Shown: positions 45,873 through 55,381 of the stretch, one piece after another
How the letters are laid out: every line of letters begins with the position of its first letter
Numbering within the stretch: the stretch's first letter is position 1
Made by a program: the position numbers and the translations under genes
Source: Pirellulaceae bacterium
GTDB taxonomy: Bacteria; Planctomycetota; Planctomycetia; Pirellulales; Pirellulaceae
Length of the DNA: 64,000 nt
Direction of reading: 5' to 3'
Assembly (NCBI GenBank): GCA_022448315.1
Contig: JAKVCA010000017.1
Coordinates: 26,220 to 90,219 of the forward strand
The notes under the pieces: model-generated
Database searches by the model: none
Seen by the model: the letters and a program-made list of their open reading frames with translations, nothing else
Told to the model about the DNA's origin: nothing

Positions 45873-47561
45873 TCAGGTGGTCGGAGTATCCGAGAGGATG
45901 GCTTCGATCAGCATGGGCCCGCGGCGATCGCTCCAACGTGTCTGCAGGACAGACTTCAACGCTTCCCGCGTTTCGGTCCTGATCGTCGGAAGGCCAAATC
46001 CTTGGCCGAGTTGGATGAAGTCCGGGTTGGGTGACGAAAGATCCATGCCAAGGTATTGATTTTCACGGGATCCGGGTAAATCCAGCAGTTTAGCTCCGTC
46101 TTTAAGGATACGGTATTGTCGGTTGTTGCATATCAGGAAAGTGACTGGCAGTTGGTATTTCACTGCCGACCAAAATGCCTGAATTCCATAAATGGCCGAT
46201 CCGTCACCAAGCAGTGCCAAGACAGGGCGATTGGGCCAGGCCATCTGTACCCCACAGGCGAAGCCTGCGCCCCAACCCAGGGCCCAGCCCCGATGTCCAA
46301 AATAGCCTTCCGGCTGCGTCAGTGTGCCAAAGATCTCAAGAATGTTCTGGGTGGTGGTCACGGCTTCTTCGATCACCGCCAGCCCTTCGGGAGCCGTATC
46401 CACGATCGAAGTCATCAGGTTTTCAGCATTGAGTAAGGATTGTCGCTGACTTCGAGTTCGGATCTCTTCTTGGCGTTGTTGCCGGCCAACCAGAAGTTCG
46501 TTGGCCAGCTTTTTATTTCGTTCCTCGATTTTGTCGAGGGTAACACGATCAGACGTTTCCTGGATCTTGCCTGTCATTGCCTTCAGTGATGTCTTGATGT
46601 TTCCCCAAAGGATGGTGGTTGGGGAGGCGTTTTTTCCAAGTTCCCCGGGATGATGATCCAGCTGAATGATCGGAACTTCGGAGGCGATGGGGAATTCAGG
46701 CTCGAAATGGAGATAGAGTCGAAAGAGGTTCAGGCCGACGGCCATGACCACATCATGCTGGGATAATGTGGAAGCAATATCAGGCGTCCAGAGTGGAAGC
46801 GGCCCAGCCGCGAGTGGATGGTTCGATGAAATCGGCAAACGCCCGTGAGAGGTTGCTGATTCGTAATAGACAGGAGCCCCGAGCGATTCTGCAAAAGTTT
46901 CCAGCTCTTGCGTCGCGTCACTCTCGGTCACGCGACTACCGGACAGAATGGCGGGGTGCTTGGAATTCATCAGGACTTGGACCGCTTCGTCGAGTCGCTG
47001 CGCGACCCCAATCTCCGGCACGGTCTGTCTCCAGAAATCCAAATCGGGCGGATCTGCGGGCGCCATCTGAATATCAAGCGGTAAGGACAAGAAGACCGGT
47101 CCCGTAGGTGGAGTCAACGCGGTTTGGACTGCCCTTTTGATGACCGCGGGCAAGTCGGCGGTACGATTGACCTCGTATGACCACTTGGTCCACGGGCGTG
47201 CCACATTGACCATATCCCCTTCAAGAACGGGTTCTGACAGTCGCAGGCGTCGATCCTGTTGTCCGGCAGTTACCACGAGAGGTGTGCCTTCCTGATAGGC
47301 GTTGTAGAGCATGCCCATCGCATTTCCGAGTCCGCAACAGGTATGAAGGTTGATGCAGGAGACTTGGCCCGATGCCTGTGTGTAGCCATCCGCCATCGCC
47401 ACCACCGGAATTTCATGCAGGCCGAGATGGTATTGAAAACGCGAGTCGTCAAGTAACGCGTCATTGAGAGGCAGTTCCGTTGTGCCCGGATTGCCAAAAA
47501 TGGTCGTCACTCCAAAAGCTTCGAGTAGATCCAAAAAACAGTGAATGCCGGTATAGCTCAT
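45873..47561 (-). CDS. ThDP-dependent enzyme, benzoylformate decarboxylase-like
   Basis: 562 residues from ATG 47561, where MSYTGIHCFLDLLEAFGV matches the family start; the frame runs on to 47792, but those residues are not family-like. IFGNPGTTELPLNDAL and LGLHEIPVVAMADGYTQ carry the cofactor-activating Glu. The ThDP/Mg motif is GDGSAIYGIQAFWSAVKYQLPVTFLICNN. The best match is the benzoylformate decarboxylase branch of the acetolactate synthase superfamily; a substrate cannot be fixed. It lies just upstream (in transcription, after a gap) of the giant coiled-coil gene's far end, but no shared role is evident. Confidence 0.88.
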   Translation of the reverse strand: MSYTGIHCFLDLLEAFGVTTIFGNPGTTELPLNDALLDDSRFQYHLGLHEIPVVAMADGYTQASGQVSCINLHTCCGLGNAMGMLYNAYQEGTPLVVTAGQQDRRLRLSEPVLEGDMVNVARPWTKWSYEVNRTADLPAVIKRAVQTALTPPTGPVFLSLPLDIQMAPADPPDLDFWRQTVPEIGVAQRLDEAVQVLMNSKHPAILSGSRVTESDATQELETFAESLGAPVYYESATSHGRLPISSNHPLAAGPLPLWTPDIASTLSQHDVVMAVGLNLFRLYLHFEPEFPIASEVPIIQLDHHPGELGKNASPTTILWGNIKTSLKAMTGKIQETSDRVTLDKIEERNKKLANELLVGRQQRQEEIRTRSQRQSLLNAENLMTSIVDTAPEGLAVIEEAVTTTQNILEIFGTLTQPEGYFGHRGWALGWGAGFACGVQMAWPNRPVLALLGDGSAIYGIQAFWSAVKYQLPVTFLICNNRQYRILKDGAKLLDLPGSRENQYLGMDLSSPNPDFIQLGQGFGLPTIRTETREALKSVLQTRWSDRRGPMLIEAILSDTPTT

Positions 47562-47949
47562 CTTTGTCTCAAATTTCAGGCGTGTAGCATTGGACCGAAA
47601 AATTGGCGATTGAACTTGGGGAGGAAACCACTGTGCCCCGACAAGTGCCGCTTGATCCACGATGATCTTATCGATTTTTTTCCAAGGTCGCTTTCCCGGT
47701 TGGGTGTGAAACGCCCAGTTTCGCCATTTTCGCTTGCGGGTGTTTGCGTCTCTTGGTATTTCCTCTCTTCGAATCGGCAATGGGAGAGCCACATGTCGAG
47801 ATTCGTGACTGATTCACGGTGTTTCGCAAAAAGAGCTGAGGGGCAACAGTGACAAAATGCCAGCAAAGATTGCCTCAATCTCCCAGGATTCCCGACCGAT
47901 AAATACTGACACCTAGAGTTATCATTCGAGACGACCTCAGCGCAAGGGA
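47562..47949. other. Divergent intergenic region, no gene seen
   Basis: 388 bases. It includes an in-frame N-terminal extension of the ThDP gene that lacks family character. No RNA gene or clear promoter recognised. Confidence 0.4.
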
Positions 47950-48186
47950 ATGCCTGTGTCTCCTTATCCCAAAAATGAATGCGTCACTCGGTCTGTCGGT
48001 GCCGATGTTGCCGGACAAAATTCTGAACTGACACGAACTGTTCGCCTTGAGCAGATTTTTCCACTACTGTTGGATGCAGTTGCCAATGATAGTGCTTGGC
48101 TGGCGGATTTCTCTGAAGAGCCCGTGACGATTTCGGATGACCTCTACGACGTCATCCTTGCTTATCGACATTTCAGAAAAAACTAG
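47950..48186 (+). CDS. Small conserved-looking hypothetical protein
   Basis: 78 residues from ATG 47950. A polar N-terminus is followed by VRLEQIFPLLLDAVANDSAWLADFSEEPVTISDDLYDVILAYRHFRKN. This is a compact helical module of well-ordered composition that I take to be a small planctomycete protein. No signal or membrane segment. No function known; the ribosome site is weak. Confidence 0.55.
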   Translation: MPVSPYPKNECVTRSVGADVAGQNSELTRTVRLEQIFPLLLDAVANDSAWLADFSEEPVTISDDLYDVILAYRHFRKN

Positions 48187-48827
48187 GCCTCGGCAACGAT
48201 TCGCCGGTAGCCAATGGGTTCATGAGTATTGCCCGCCTAGCCTGAGTCGACTCGAGTGATCGATGATGGCCTGGTCGGGTCGTTCCCACGTCATCAAGCG
48301 GGACATGCATCGGGCAGTCGACCTGTCCTCGGTTGTATCGTGCGTCCCAGAGCCCACGGACGGGTTGAAAAACGTTGTAGGGCCCCTTCGATGAGTAGAA
48401 AGCACTGACGGACATAAGGTGGAAAAACGTCCTATGAATTTTTGGGTGCCTGCTCGTGAAACGATCGACTCTGACCCATGGCATGAGGCCACGCGACCTG
48501 CGACATTTTCGTCGTCAGAGTTTTCGCAATGACGGGAAAGTCAACGCGTCCCGCCTCCGCTCAAATCACATGTTCGATGAGGACGCCATCGCTCAATCGA
48601 TCCAGAAGTTCAATCGTCTTTGCGTTGTTGCTTACTTGGCCGAGTGCGCTTTGGTAGGGGATGACGGTCTCTGACCAGTCGCGATCGGTCGACCCTGAAC
48701 GTCAATACGCTTCGAGATAGTGGATCCGGATCCTTTCTCCGGGGAACTGACCTTCGATGGTCAAATAGCGATAGGCCCACGAAATCCGGAGATTCCGCTC
48801 CTCGGTCTCACATGATCAAGAGAAAAT
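48187..48827. other. Long gene-poor region between a small gene and the infC terminator
   Basis: 641 bases. Overlapping short frames exist on both strands (for example minus 48220-48484), but none has a ribosome site plus family features. A GGATCCGGATCC duplication lies near 48722. It may be decayed coding sequence. Confidence 0.4.
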
Positions 48828-48889
48828 ACGAAGTGAAATGACGCAGGCGATGGCGAGCCGTCCGAAGAGCGTTTGCGATTTCACTTCGT
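48828..48889 (-). terminator. Long-stem terminator-like inverted repeat after infC
   Basis: Perfect 12-bp arms ACGAAGTGAAAT (48828-48839) and ATTTCACTTCGT (48878-48889) enclose 38 bases. On the minus strand the repeat starts 18 bases after the infC stop and is followed by ATTTTCTCTT, so it probably ends the infC transcript, though the loop is unusually long. Confidence 0.6.
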
Positions 48890-48907
48890 TGCCTGAGAGC
48901 AGTTCAG

Positions 48908-49411
48908 TTACCGGGGAGCAATCGTGCACATCATCCGCTTGGCCTGCTGTGACGGCCGGCTCTCAATTTTGCCATGCTCTTCAAGTTGTTCGATGATCTG
49001 TTCCATGACCTTACGCCCCTCTTCTATGTGAGCGAGTTCACGACCGCGGAACATTACAGTAACTTGAACCTTGTCCTTGTGGGACAAAAAGCCAATTGCC
49101 TGTTTCACCTTGAAGTCGATGTCGTGTTGTCCAGTTTTGGGACGAACGCGAATCTCTTTCAACTTCGTTTGATGGCTTTTGCTTTTTTGGGACTTCTTGC
49201 CCTTGTCGTATTTCCACTTGCCGTAGTCCATGATGCGGCAAACTGGAGGTCGGGCCTGAGATGCCACTTCTACCAGATCCAGACCTTCATCTCGGGCCAA
49301 CCGGATGGCGTCTGCGGTCGCCATTACACCCAATTGGGTTCCTTGTGCCGAAATGACTCGAATTGGAGAAATACGAATTTGATCATTGATTCTTGCCTGA
49401 ACGCGATCGAT
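48908..49411 (-). CDS. infC: Translation initiation factor IF-3 (probable AUC start)
   Basis: 167 residues. The family start [23 protein letters not shown], then [24 protein letters not shown], then [18 protein letters not shown] and the end CTIAPR are diagnostic. IF-3 keeps 30S subunits free and checks start codons. No ATG lies at the right place. AGGAAAGG at 49420-49427 is eight bases before an ATC (49409-49411), which fits the rare-start autoregulation known for E. coli infC (AUU). A GTG at 49420 is closer than a working SD allows. No rpmI or rplT follows; a terminator-like repeat does. Confidence 0.93.
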   Translation of the reverse strand: MDRVQARINDQIRISPIRVISAQGTQLGVMATADAIRLARDEGLDLVEVASQARPPVCRIMDYGKWKYDKGKKSQKSKSHQTKLKEIRVRPKTGQHDIDFKVKQAIGFLSHKDKVQVTVMFRGRELAHIEEGRKVMEQIIEQLEEHGKIESRPSQQAKRMMCTIAPR

Positions 49412-49859
49412 TGCTGTCACCTTTCCTGCGGAAGATTGTTTGACTGCCCTCAATGGGCAAATTTCCAAACAGTACACCCAAATCGGAACCCTGAAAGTAT
49501 CTTCAAAGCCACTCGGTACCGTCAACTAGAGCAAGCTAAAATTCTGGACTCGGTGGAAACGTCGAATTTATCCTACAAAACGAGCTATGATGGTAGGTGG
49601 GCACCAATTTATAAGGGTTTTTGTGGGTATTCATCGGAATTACAATCGTGGAGTTCTTGTCCTGACAGGGCCATTGACCGCTTGGAGCAGTCTGGTTTCG
49701 AGAAATATCCGGGGATCAGTCGGGCCGAATTTCCATTCGCCTAAGGCAGAGCCCGCGAGAATGCTCGGCGTCCGGGGCTCCGCAATGCTGGGGCATCTTG
49801 GGTGCATGTCGATAAACCCTTCGACTCAATTGCGTTTTCAGTGAGCATGGGGACTCAGA
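49412..49859. other. Divergent intergenic region upstream of infC
   Basis: 448 bases between infC (minus) and the small zinc-ribbon gene (plus). It contains the infC leader with its SD. The sequence AGAATGCTCGGCG occurs twice (about 49757 and 49858), the second being the start of the next gene. No gene seen. Confidence 0.4.
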
Positions 49860-50120
49860 ATGCTCGGCGACAATCTTGACATTTCGATCGGTGACGATGG
49901 TGAGGACGACGAAGGAGCGTCGGGTCAAGATTTGCGCTCGGATGACGGCGGAATTCGCAAGTATATCGGTGTACGTTTTCAGTGCTGTGGCACTTACGCT
50001 CGGGCATACCCCAACAAGGCAATGACGGCATACCAGGCAAATTGCCCGAAGTGCTCCAAGCCCGTTCGATTCAGAATCGGGCCAGGAGGCACGGCCTCAA
50101 GATTTTTCGATGTCTACTAA
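49860..50120 (+). CDS. Small zinc-ribbon-like planctomycete protein
   Basis: 86 residues. An acidic N-terminus (ISIGDDGEDDEGASGQD) is followed by a ribbon-like part: FQCCGTYARAYPNKAMTAYQANCPKCSKPVRFRIGPGG, with CC and CPKC as possible metal ligands. The compact C-terminal domain with YxARAYxN and RFRIGPGG looks conserved. Likely a small cytosolic nucleic-acid- or protein-binding factor, by inference. The same-strand neighbours at 50401 and 51074 may form a loose operon. Confidence 0.75.
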   Translation: MLGDNLDISIGDDGEDDEGASGQDLRSDDGGIRKYIGVRFQCCGTYARAYPNKAMTAYQANCPKCSKPVRFRIGPGGTASRFFDVY

Positions 50121-50400
50121 GGCCGGTGTCTCCTGACGACGGTGCCGTCGTGATAGCCTACCGGCGTTTTTGGGGTGCGTTAGCGGACTTGATTCGATTT
50201 CATGATTGTTCAGTTATGCCGCAACGCTCCCGCGAACTGCAGAAGTCGGAAGAAGCTAGCAAGTCGCGAACGACTTCTCTTGTACTTCGTCGCGCATTTT
50301 AATACGATCGCCCGCCGCCCTCGTTTCAGAGCTGCCGAGCGTCAATCTTCGATACCCTTTGCCCCTTCGTGAATCGGGTTTTCCCTCATGCGGGCCTGTC

Positions 50401-50958
50401 ATGCTTGATTTTGATATCACACGATGCAGTCGCAAGTGTTCCGCGACCGGTCGAACCATTTTGCCGGGAGAGGACGTTTACTCGGTATTGCTCCAAGATG
50501 GTCGGGACATTGTACGAAGAGACTATGCTGCAAACGCTTGGGAGGGGCCGCCCGAGGCTTGCCTCGGTTGGTGGGCCACGCAGATCCCAAAACCTCCCAA
50601 TGAGGCCCAAAAAATGGCGCCTCCTGAAGTCTTGGTTGGATTGTTTGATCAACTGAGTCAGACCGATCAAAAGGCTGAGTTGCGTTTCATCTTGGCTTTG
50701 TTGCTTATCCGCAAGAAGCTTCTTAAGGAAGAGGCCTCGATCCAAGAGTCGGCGAGCAATCATTGGAGATTGAAGTGTCCCATGAATGAGACGGTCTATG
50801 AACTGGAGTCGATGCGAATTACGGCGAGTCAGGCGAGTCGATTGCAAGAGGAGCTGGTCGACTTGCTTTATGGTGGTGTCCCGCTCGATGCTGACGCCAG
50901 CAATGATACAGATGAGGTGTTGGAACCGACCCCGGAAGATGATTCTGAAGTTGCTTGA
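50401..50958 (+). CDS. Planctomycete hypothetical with Cys-rich N-terminus
   Basis: 185 residues from ATG 50401; a frame from 50359 exists but adds non-family residues. The N-terminus DFDITRCSRKCSATGRTILPGEDVYSVL resembles a small zinc- or metal-site module (CSRKC). The rest is helical (LVGLFDQLSQTDQKAELRFILALLLIRKK, then MRITASQASRLQEELVDLLYGG) with an acidic end. No signal peptide. I recall similar planctomycete proteins without known function. Confidence 0.75.
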   Translation: MLDFDITRCSRKCSATGRTILPGEDVYSVLLQDGRDIVRRDYAANAWEGPPEACLGWWATQIPKPPNEAQKMAPPEVLVGLFDQLSQTDQKAELRFILALLLIRKKLLKEEASIQESASNHWRLKCPMNETVYELESMRITASQASRLQEELVDLLYGGVPLDADASNDTDEVLEPTPEDDSEVA

Positions 50959-51073
50959 GCCCCTCATCCATGAATAACTCATGTGCAAGGAAGCACTTGT
51001 GAAGCCAAATGAATGTCGAGTGAAATACGCTGATGGGTTCGGCACCTCAGGACTGCTCCAGACTCTTCGTTCC

Positions 51074-52051
51074 ATGAGCCGGACTTGGGTGACTTTGGTT
51101 CTGTTTCTGATGATCAGCTTTCAGGTCGGCTGCCAGTCTTTTTTATGGTGGGGCCCTGCTGCCCCCGAAGCACCGATTGTCTTGCAGAGTACGCCCACCG
51201 CCCAAGAGATCGCGTTGGCGATTGGACGCAATTCGCAACGTATTCAGCAGCTTGAATCCCAGGTCAAGGTCTCGGTGCAGGATATGCCGGGGATCACCGG
51301 AAAGATGGCTTATGAGATTCCTCGTCGCATGAGATTGCAGGCAAAGTTTCTTGGACTGCCGGGACCAGGGGTTGATCTCGGGAGTAATGATGATGAATTT
51401 TGGGTTTGGCTGCAGACGGGAGGGACGGGGCAGGCGCCCATGATGATGTACGCGAATCACGTTGAGTTCGCCCAAACGTTGTCAAAGCAGAAAACACCGA
51501 TCCGACCCGATTGGCTGATTGATGCCATGGGGCTGGTGGCTCTTCAGCCTCAATCGGAGTTTGAAGGCCCAATCGTGCGTACAGACAAAAATTGGGAGAT
51601 TCGGGTACGAACACTCACTCCTGCCGGGGTCATCACCCGAGTCTTGGTGGTGGATCGCCAACATGCCTGGGTGCTCGAACAGCAATGGTACGACGAATTC
51701 AATCGAGTATTGGCGATTGCCCGAGCCAGCGACTTTTTTTATTACCCGGGACCTGACGTGAGTTTGCCCCATCGTGTTGAACTGGTGGTCGCGCCCCAAA
51801 CCCCCAATCAGCTGCAGTTGACGTTGCAAATGTCGGGGCATCGCATCAATCAGCTCGGTGGCGACGTTGCGCAGCTTTGGGCGAAACCCAACCCTCCGGG
51901 GGTACAGACTCTCGATATCGGTAAGCCGGGTATGTGGATGATGGGCGGAACACCAATTCCGGCAGCGCCCGATCCGATTTCGACGGCTCCAACAACGAAT
52001 TCTCCGAGCACCAGTTTCACACCCCAGTATCGCGGACGCGTTTATCGATAA
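51074..52051 (+). CDS. Large lipoprotein, LolA/LolB-like fold candidate
   Basis: 325 residues from ATG 51074. The lipoprotein signal VTLVLFLMISFQVGC ends at Cys20. The mature part has LESQVKVSVQDMPGITGKMAYEIPRRMRLQAKFLGLPGPGVDLGSNDDEFWVWL, the pattern of outer-membrane lipoprotein carriers (LolB-like), then a Pro/Thr-rich C-terminus. Probably an envelope lipoprotein involved in lipid or lipoprotein transport; that is inference. It follows the 50401 gene by about 115 bases. Confidence 0.78.
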   Translation: MSRTWVTLVLFLMISFQVGCQSFLWWGPAAPEAPIVLQSTPTAQEIALAIGRNSQRIQQLESQVKVSVQDMPGITGKMAYEIPRRMRLQAKFLGLPGPGVDLGSNDDEFWVWLQTGGTGQAPMMMYANHVEFAQTLSKQKTPIRPDWLIDAMGLVALQPQSEFEGPIVRTDKNWEIRVRTLTPAGVITRVLVVDRQHAWVLEQQWYDEFNRVLAIARASDFFYYPGPDVSLPHRVELVVAPQTPNQLQLTLQMSGHRINQLGGDVAQLWAKPNPPGVQTLDIGKPGMWMMGGTPIPAAPDPISTAPTTNSPSTSFTPQYRGRVYR

Positions 52052-52175
52052 GACCTAAAGCATGGTCGCAAAGTGGGGGGCACCAAAACTGCTAGCAGTC
52101 TTGGCGATCTTGACCTCGAATTGTGAAATCCGTAACGTGCATGCGGTCTTGCGGTCACTGCAGATGATGGGAGGG

Positions 52176-52207
52176 CATGCACAGTGAACGACCGTTCACT
52201 GTGCATG
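52176..52207. repeat. Near-perfect 14-bp-arm palindrome upstream of the DegT aminotransferase gene
   Basis: Arms CATGCACAGTGAAC and GTTCACTGTGCATG around the 4-base centre GACC. It sits about 80 bases before the start of the gene at 52288. There is no T-tract, so it looks more like an operator or a structured mRNA leader than a terminator. Confidence 0.85.
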
Positions 52208-52287
52208 ACGAGAATAGGATGTCTCGCCCATTTTGAATTGTGATTCAGGATAATTTAGATATTCATCGCGCAAGGAGGCGCATCTAG

Positions 52288-53478
52288 ATGGCACCTGCCC
52301 AAGAATCTTCCACATCGTTAACGAAAGAAATCTCCAGCGTCCCTCTGCTTGATGTAGGCCGAGGAAATAAGAAAATCCGCCAGGAGATCCTTAAGAAAAT
52401 CTCTGAAGTCTACGACGCAGGCTGTTTTGTGTACGGCCCGGACTGTCGAGAACTTGAATCCCGAATCGCTGAAATTTCTTCGGCGAAATATGCGATCGGT
52501 TGTGCGTCAGGCAGTGAAGCGTTGTTGGTCGCACTTATGGCTCACGACATTGGGCCTGGCGACGAGGTTATACTGCCGAGCTTCACATTTTTCGCAACCG
52601 CAAGCGCCGTCTGGCGTTTGGGGGCAAAGGTGGTGTTTGCTGACATCGACCCTTCAACCTTCAACATGGATGCAAAGCATGTTGAGAGTCTTGTGAATTC
52701 AAACACGCGGGCCATCATTCCCGTGCATCTATTCGGACAGTGTGCCGACATGGATCTTCTCGGTAAACTCGCGGATCAACACGGATTGCTGGTGATCGAG
52801 GATGCCGCCCAGTCGATTGGTGCCAAGTTCAATGGAAAGGCATGTGGTGCAATTGGACATGTTGGGTGTTTTAGCTTTTACCCGACCAAGAATCTTGGCG
52901 GATGCGGGGATGCGGGCATGATGACAACGGATGATGAAGCGTTGTCCATCAAACTGCGTCGGCTCGCAAACCATGGGATGGATCCACGTTATTACCACTC
53001 CTTGGTCGGAATAAACAGTCGTCTCGATACGTTTCAAGCGGTTGCACTCAACGCCAAGCTGAATCACCTCGAGGAATACACGTCTTCTCGTCAAGACAAT
53101 GCAAGTTACTATCGAGAATTGATGGACGCTTCTGGGCTTTCCGAAATGCTCGAACTGCCAGAAGCGGATTCACGCTGCGAACACGTTTGGAACCAATTCA
53201 CAGTTCGGATCTCTGCTGGTCGAAGAGATGAGGTCCGAGCGGGGCTCAAGCAACGGGGCGTCGGCAGTGAAATTTACTACCCCGTGCCTATGCATCTTCA
53301 AGAGTGCTTCCAGTCGCTCGGGTATCGTCAAGGCGACTTGCCACATACAGAGAAAGCGGCCCAAGAAGTTCTAAGTTTGCCGATTTTTCCCGAGCTCACC
53401 CGCCTCGAACAGGAGTATGTGGTGGAGAGCTTGGTGCGGGTTATGCGGGGTCGTGACGGCTTGAAGCTGGCCTCCTGA
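52288..53478 (+). CDS. DegT/DnrJ/EryC1/StrS PLP aminotransferase
   Basis: 396 residues. The fold-type I signature is complete: GCASGSEALLVALMAHDIGPGDEVILPSFTF, IEDAAQSIGAKF (Asp binding PLP), SFYPTKNLGGCGDAGMM with the PLP-lysine in PTKNLG, and HVWNQFTVRI. These enzymes transaminate nucleotide-linked keto-sugars for surface polysaccharides or LPS. No other sugar-nucleotide gene is adjacent. A palindrome lies upstream and a terminator downstream, so it is probably a single-gene unit. Confidence 0.93.
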   Translation: MAPAQESSTSLTKEISSVPLLDVGRGNKKIRQEILKKISEVYDAGCFVYGPDCRELESRIAEISSAKYAIGCASGSEALLVALMAHDIGPGDEVILPSFTFFATASAVWRLGAKVVFADIDPSTFNMDAKHVESLVNSNTRAIIPVHLFGQCADMDLLGKLADQHGLLVIEDAAQSIGAKFNGKACGAIGHVGCFSFYPTKNLGGCGDAGMMTTDDEALSIKLRRLANHGMDPRYYHSLVGINSRLDTFQAVALNAKLNHLEEYTSSRQDNASYYRELMDASGLSEMLELPEADSRCEHVWNQFTVRISAGRRDEVRAGLKQRGVGSEIYYPVPMHLQECFQSLGYRQGDLPHTEKAAQEVLSLPIFPELTRLEQEYVVESLVRVMRGRDGLKLAS

Positions 53479-53504
53479 TTGCCTCTCCAGCATTATTGAA
53501 TCAC

Positions 53505-53548
53505 GAAAAAAGCCCCCTTCGGCAGGACCGACGGGGGCTTTTAATTTT
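53505..53548. terminator. Bidirectional rho-independent terminator
   Basis: AAAAAAGCCCCC stem pairs with GGGGGCTTTT around a 15-base loop, with TTAATTTT after it. It ends the DegT gene (plus) and can end the convergent Fe-S gene (minus). Confidence 0.92.
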
Positions 53549-53632
53549 GGGTGCTTCGCATTGACGATCATGATGAGCCAAGCGGGGCGGACACCTGAGT
53601 CAGAAATGTCGTTCTATGTCGAATCAGGGTGA

Positions 53633-53965
53633 TCAGACCGAGAAGCTTTTGCCGCAACCGCATGACTTGACGACATTGGGGTTATTGAAGGTGAAACCCC
53701 TCTTGTCCAATCCGTCATGAAAATCAAGTTCGGTGCCTTCCAGGAACATGGCGCTTTTTTTATCGACAACGACCGTGACTCCGTGCTGTTCCGATTTGCT
53801 GTCAGCACCTGCATCGAAAGAAGTATCGAAATTCAATCCGTATTCGAAACCGCTGCAGCCACCACCCAATACGGCGATGCGGAGCACGGTTCCGTCTTCG
53901 CAATTGAATTCCGACATGGTTCGCTTTACTTCGGATGCTGCTTTTTCGGTTAACATTACTGCCAT
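53633..53965 (-). CDS. A-type Fe-S cluster carrier (IscA/ErpA/HesB family)
   Basis: 110 residues from ATG 53965 (GGAG ten bases upstream). The three carrier cysteines are present in [11 protein letters not shown] and [10 protein letters not shown], plus [10 protein letters not shown] and FNNPNVV. It receives [2Fe-2S] or [4Fe-4S] clusters and passes them to apoproteins. IscA versus ErpA cannot be decided here; no isc or suf operon is adjacent. Confidence 0.95.
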   Translation of the reverse strand: MAVMLTEKAASEVKRTMSEFNCEDGTVLRIAVLGGGCSGFEYGLNFDTSFDAGADSKSEQHGVTVVVDKKSAMFLEGTELDFHDGLDKRGFTFNNPNVVKSCGCGKSFSV

Positions 53966-54210
53966 CAATCAATTCTCCGTTGCATGAAAAGTTCCATGAG
54001 GCGAAAGCATGGTTCACTTGGTACGAGAGATGACATCATGGCGTTCATGGATCGCCTTTTCCCAAGTCCTGCTTGGTCTTCAGTGGCAATTCGCCCTAAT
54101 TCACTCGTTCCAGCCGTCTTTCGCTTGACTACGTATTGTTTTTGTTATCCAAGGAGTCGTCAAGCCACTCCTCGCTCAGAATCGACAAAAGAACCCCTCG
54201 AGGAGCATGT

Positions 54211-55269
54211 TCACGCGGAAATCGTCGCCTGAATCGCAAGATCCGTCCTCAATCCATGCACTCCATTTCCCATGATAAGTTCGGGGTAGGAGCATTGTCC
54301 CTGTTTCAACTGCACGCCTTGGGCAATGTCCTCGGCTAAGAGCGTGGCGCCGTCCATATCGACAAAATCCAGGCCGGGAAGCAACTGCGCGATGGCCGAA
54401 ATTCCGACGGTTGACTCGGTCATACAGCCCATCATAACTTTGAGTTTCAATTTGCGGGCTTCCGTCATCATTTCAAGTGCCGGTGTCATCCCTCCGCATT
54501 TCACAAGTTTGATGTTGATGCCGTCAAATCCTGCGTCAGCGCATTGCTTGACATCGGCCGGAACAAGACAGCTTTCGTCGGCGATCAATGGCAGGTTTGT
54601 ACTTTCTTTGAGCTTGGGTATTGCATGAATATCGTTTGCGTGAAGCGGTTGTTCGATCAGCTCAACGTTGTATTCCGGAAGTCGAGGGGCAATCGCCGCT
54701 GCTTCTGCAAGGGACCAGCCTCCGTTGGCATCGACACGCAATCTTGCTGAGGTTAGTTCCTTCAGGTGCCGAAGCGTCGCAATGTCATTTCCTCGACCCA
54801 ATTTGATTTTGTAGACTGGCCAGTCAGGGAATTCTGCAAGTTTTTCGGCAATTTTCGCCGGTGTGTCGATCCCCAAGGTGTAGTTGCTTTTGGGGCGGGG
54901 CGTATCTTCCTGCCAGCCAAGTAATCGGAACACCGATTTTTGCTCCCGTTTGCCCCAGAGATCGTAAGCCGCTTGATCTAATGCGCACTGCGCAAAAGTG
55001 TCTGTCCGTAGGTCCTGCTCAAGCGTCTCCCATAACTCCGCAGGGTGTTCCCAGTTCGCGGTCTCAATCTTACTCTGGTTTTTCTTTAAAAGACGTAACA
55101 TCCCGTCAACATCACGTCCATAGTATGGGTTTGCGGTGGCCTCTCCATAGCCAGACACTCCATCCATCTGCAGTTCGACGATCAAGGTCGGTTGCGTGGT
55201 GATGGTTTCCCGCGAGATGGTGAACGGGTGCCTGAGTTGAAGATCAAAATGGTAAAGACGCAATTTCAC
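54211..55269 (-). CDS. Dipeptide epimerase-like enolase-superfamily enzyme
   Basis: 352 residues from GTG 55269, chosen because GGGAG lies seven bases upstream; a GTG two codons earlier is too close. The muconate-lactonizing/AE-epimerase features are there: VYKIKLG with the catalytic Lys pair region, RVDANGGW, IEQPL, IADESC (metal ligands Asp/Glu) and NIKLVKCGG, then MGCMTESTVGIS. These enzymes epimerise L-Ala-D/L-Glu or other dipeptides in murein recycling. Cytosolic. An SDR gene lies about 110 bases upstream on the same strand. Confidence 0.9.
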   Translation of the reverse strand: MKLRLYHFDLQLRHPFTISRETITTQPTLIVELQMDGVSGYGEATANPYYGRDVDGMLRLLKKNQSKIETANWEHPAELWETLEQDLRTDTFAQCALDQAAYDLWGKREQKSVFRLLGWQEDTPRPKSNYTLGIDTPAKIAEKLAEFPDWPVYKIKLGRGNDIATLRHLKELTSARLRVDANGGWSLAEAAAIAPRLPEYNVELIEQPLHANDIHAIPKLKESTNLPLIADESCLVPADVKQCADAGFDGINIKLVKCGGMTPALEMMTEARKLKLKVMMGCMTESTVGISAIAQLLPGLDFVDMDGATLLAEDIAQGVQLKQGQCSYPELIMGNGVHGLRTDLAIQATISA

Positions 55270-55381
55270 GATCACGCTCCCTCACAATCACGCTCCGCTT
55301 CGGCAAGGCAACGCATTGGAACAACAACGCGGTGGCACGATAGACTTGCGGGATCAAAACGAAATATCTCATCACCCATGT

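Noticed and set aside
48220-48484. Minus-strand frames in the gap before infC
   Set aside because: Two frames overlap each other, lack ribosome sites and resemble nothing; insufficient to call a gene.
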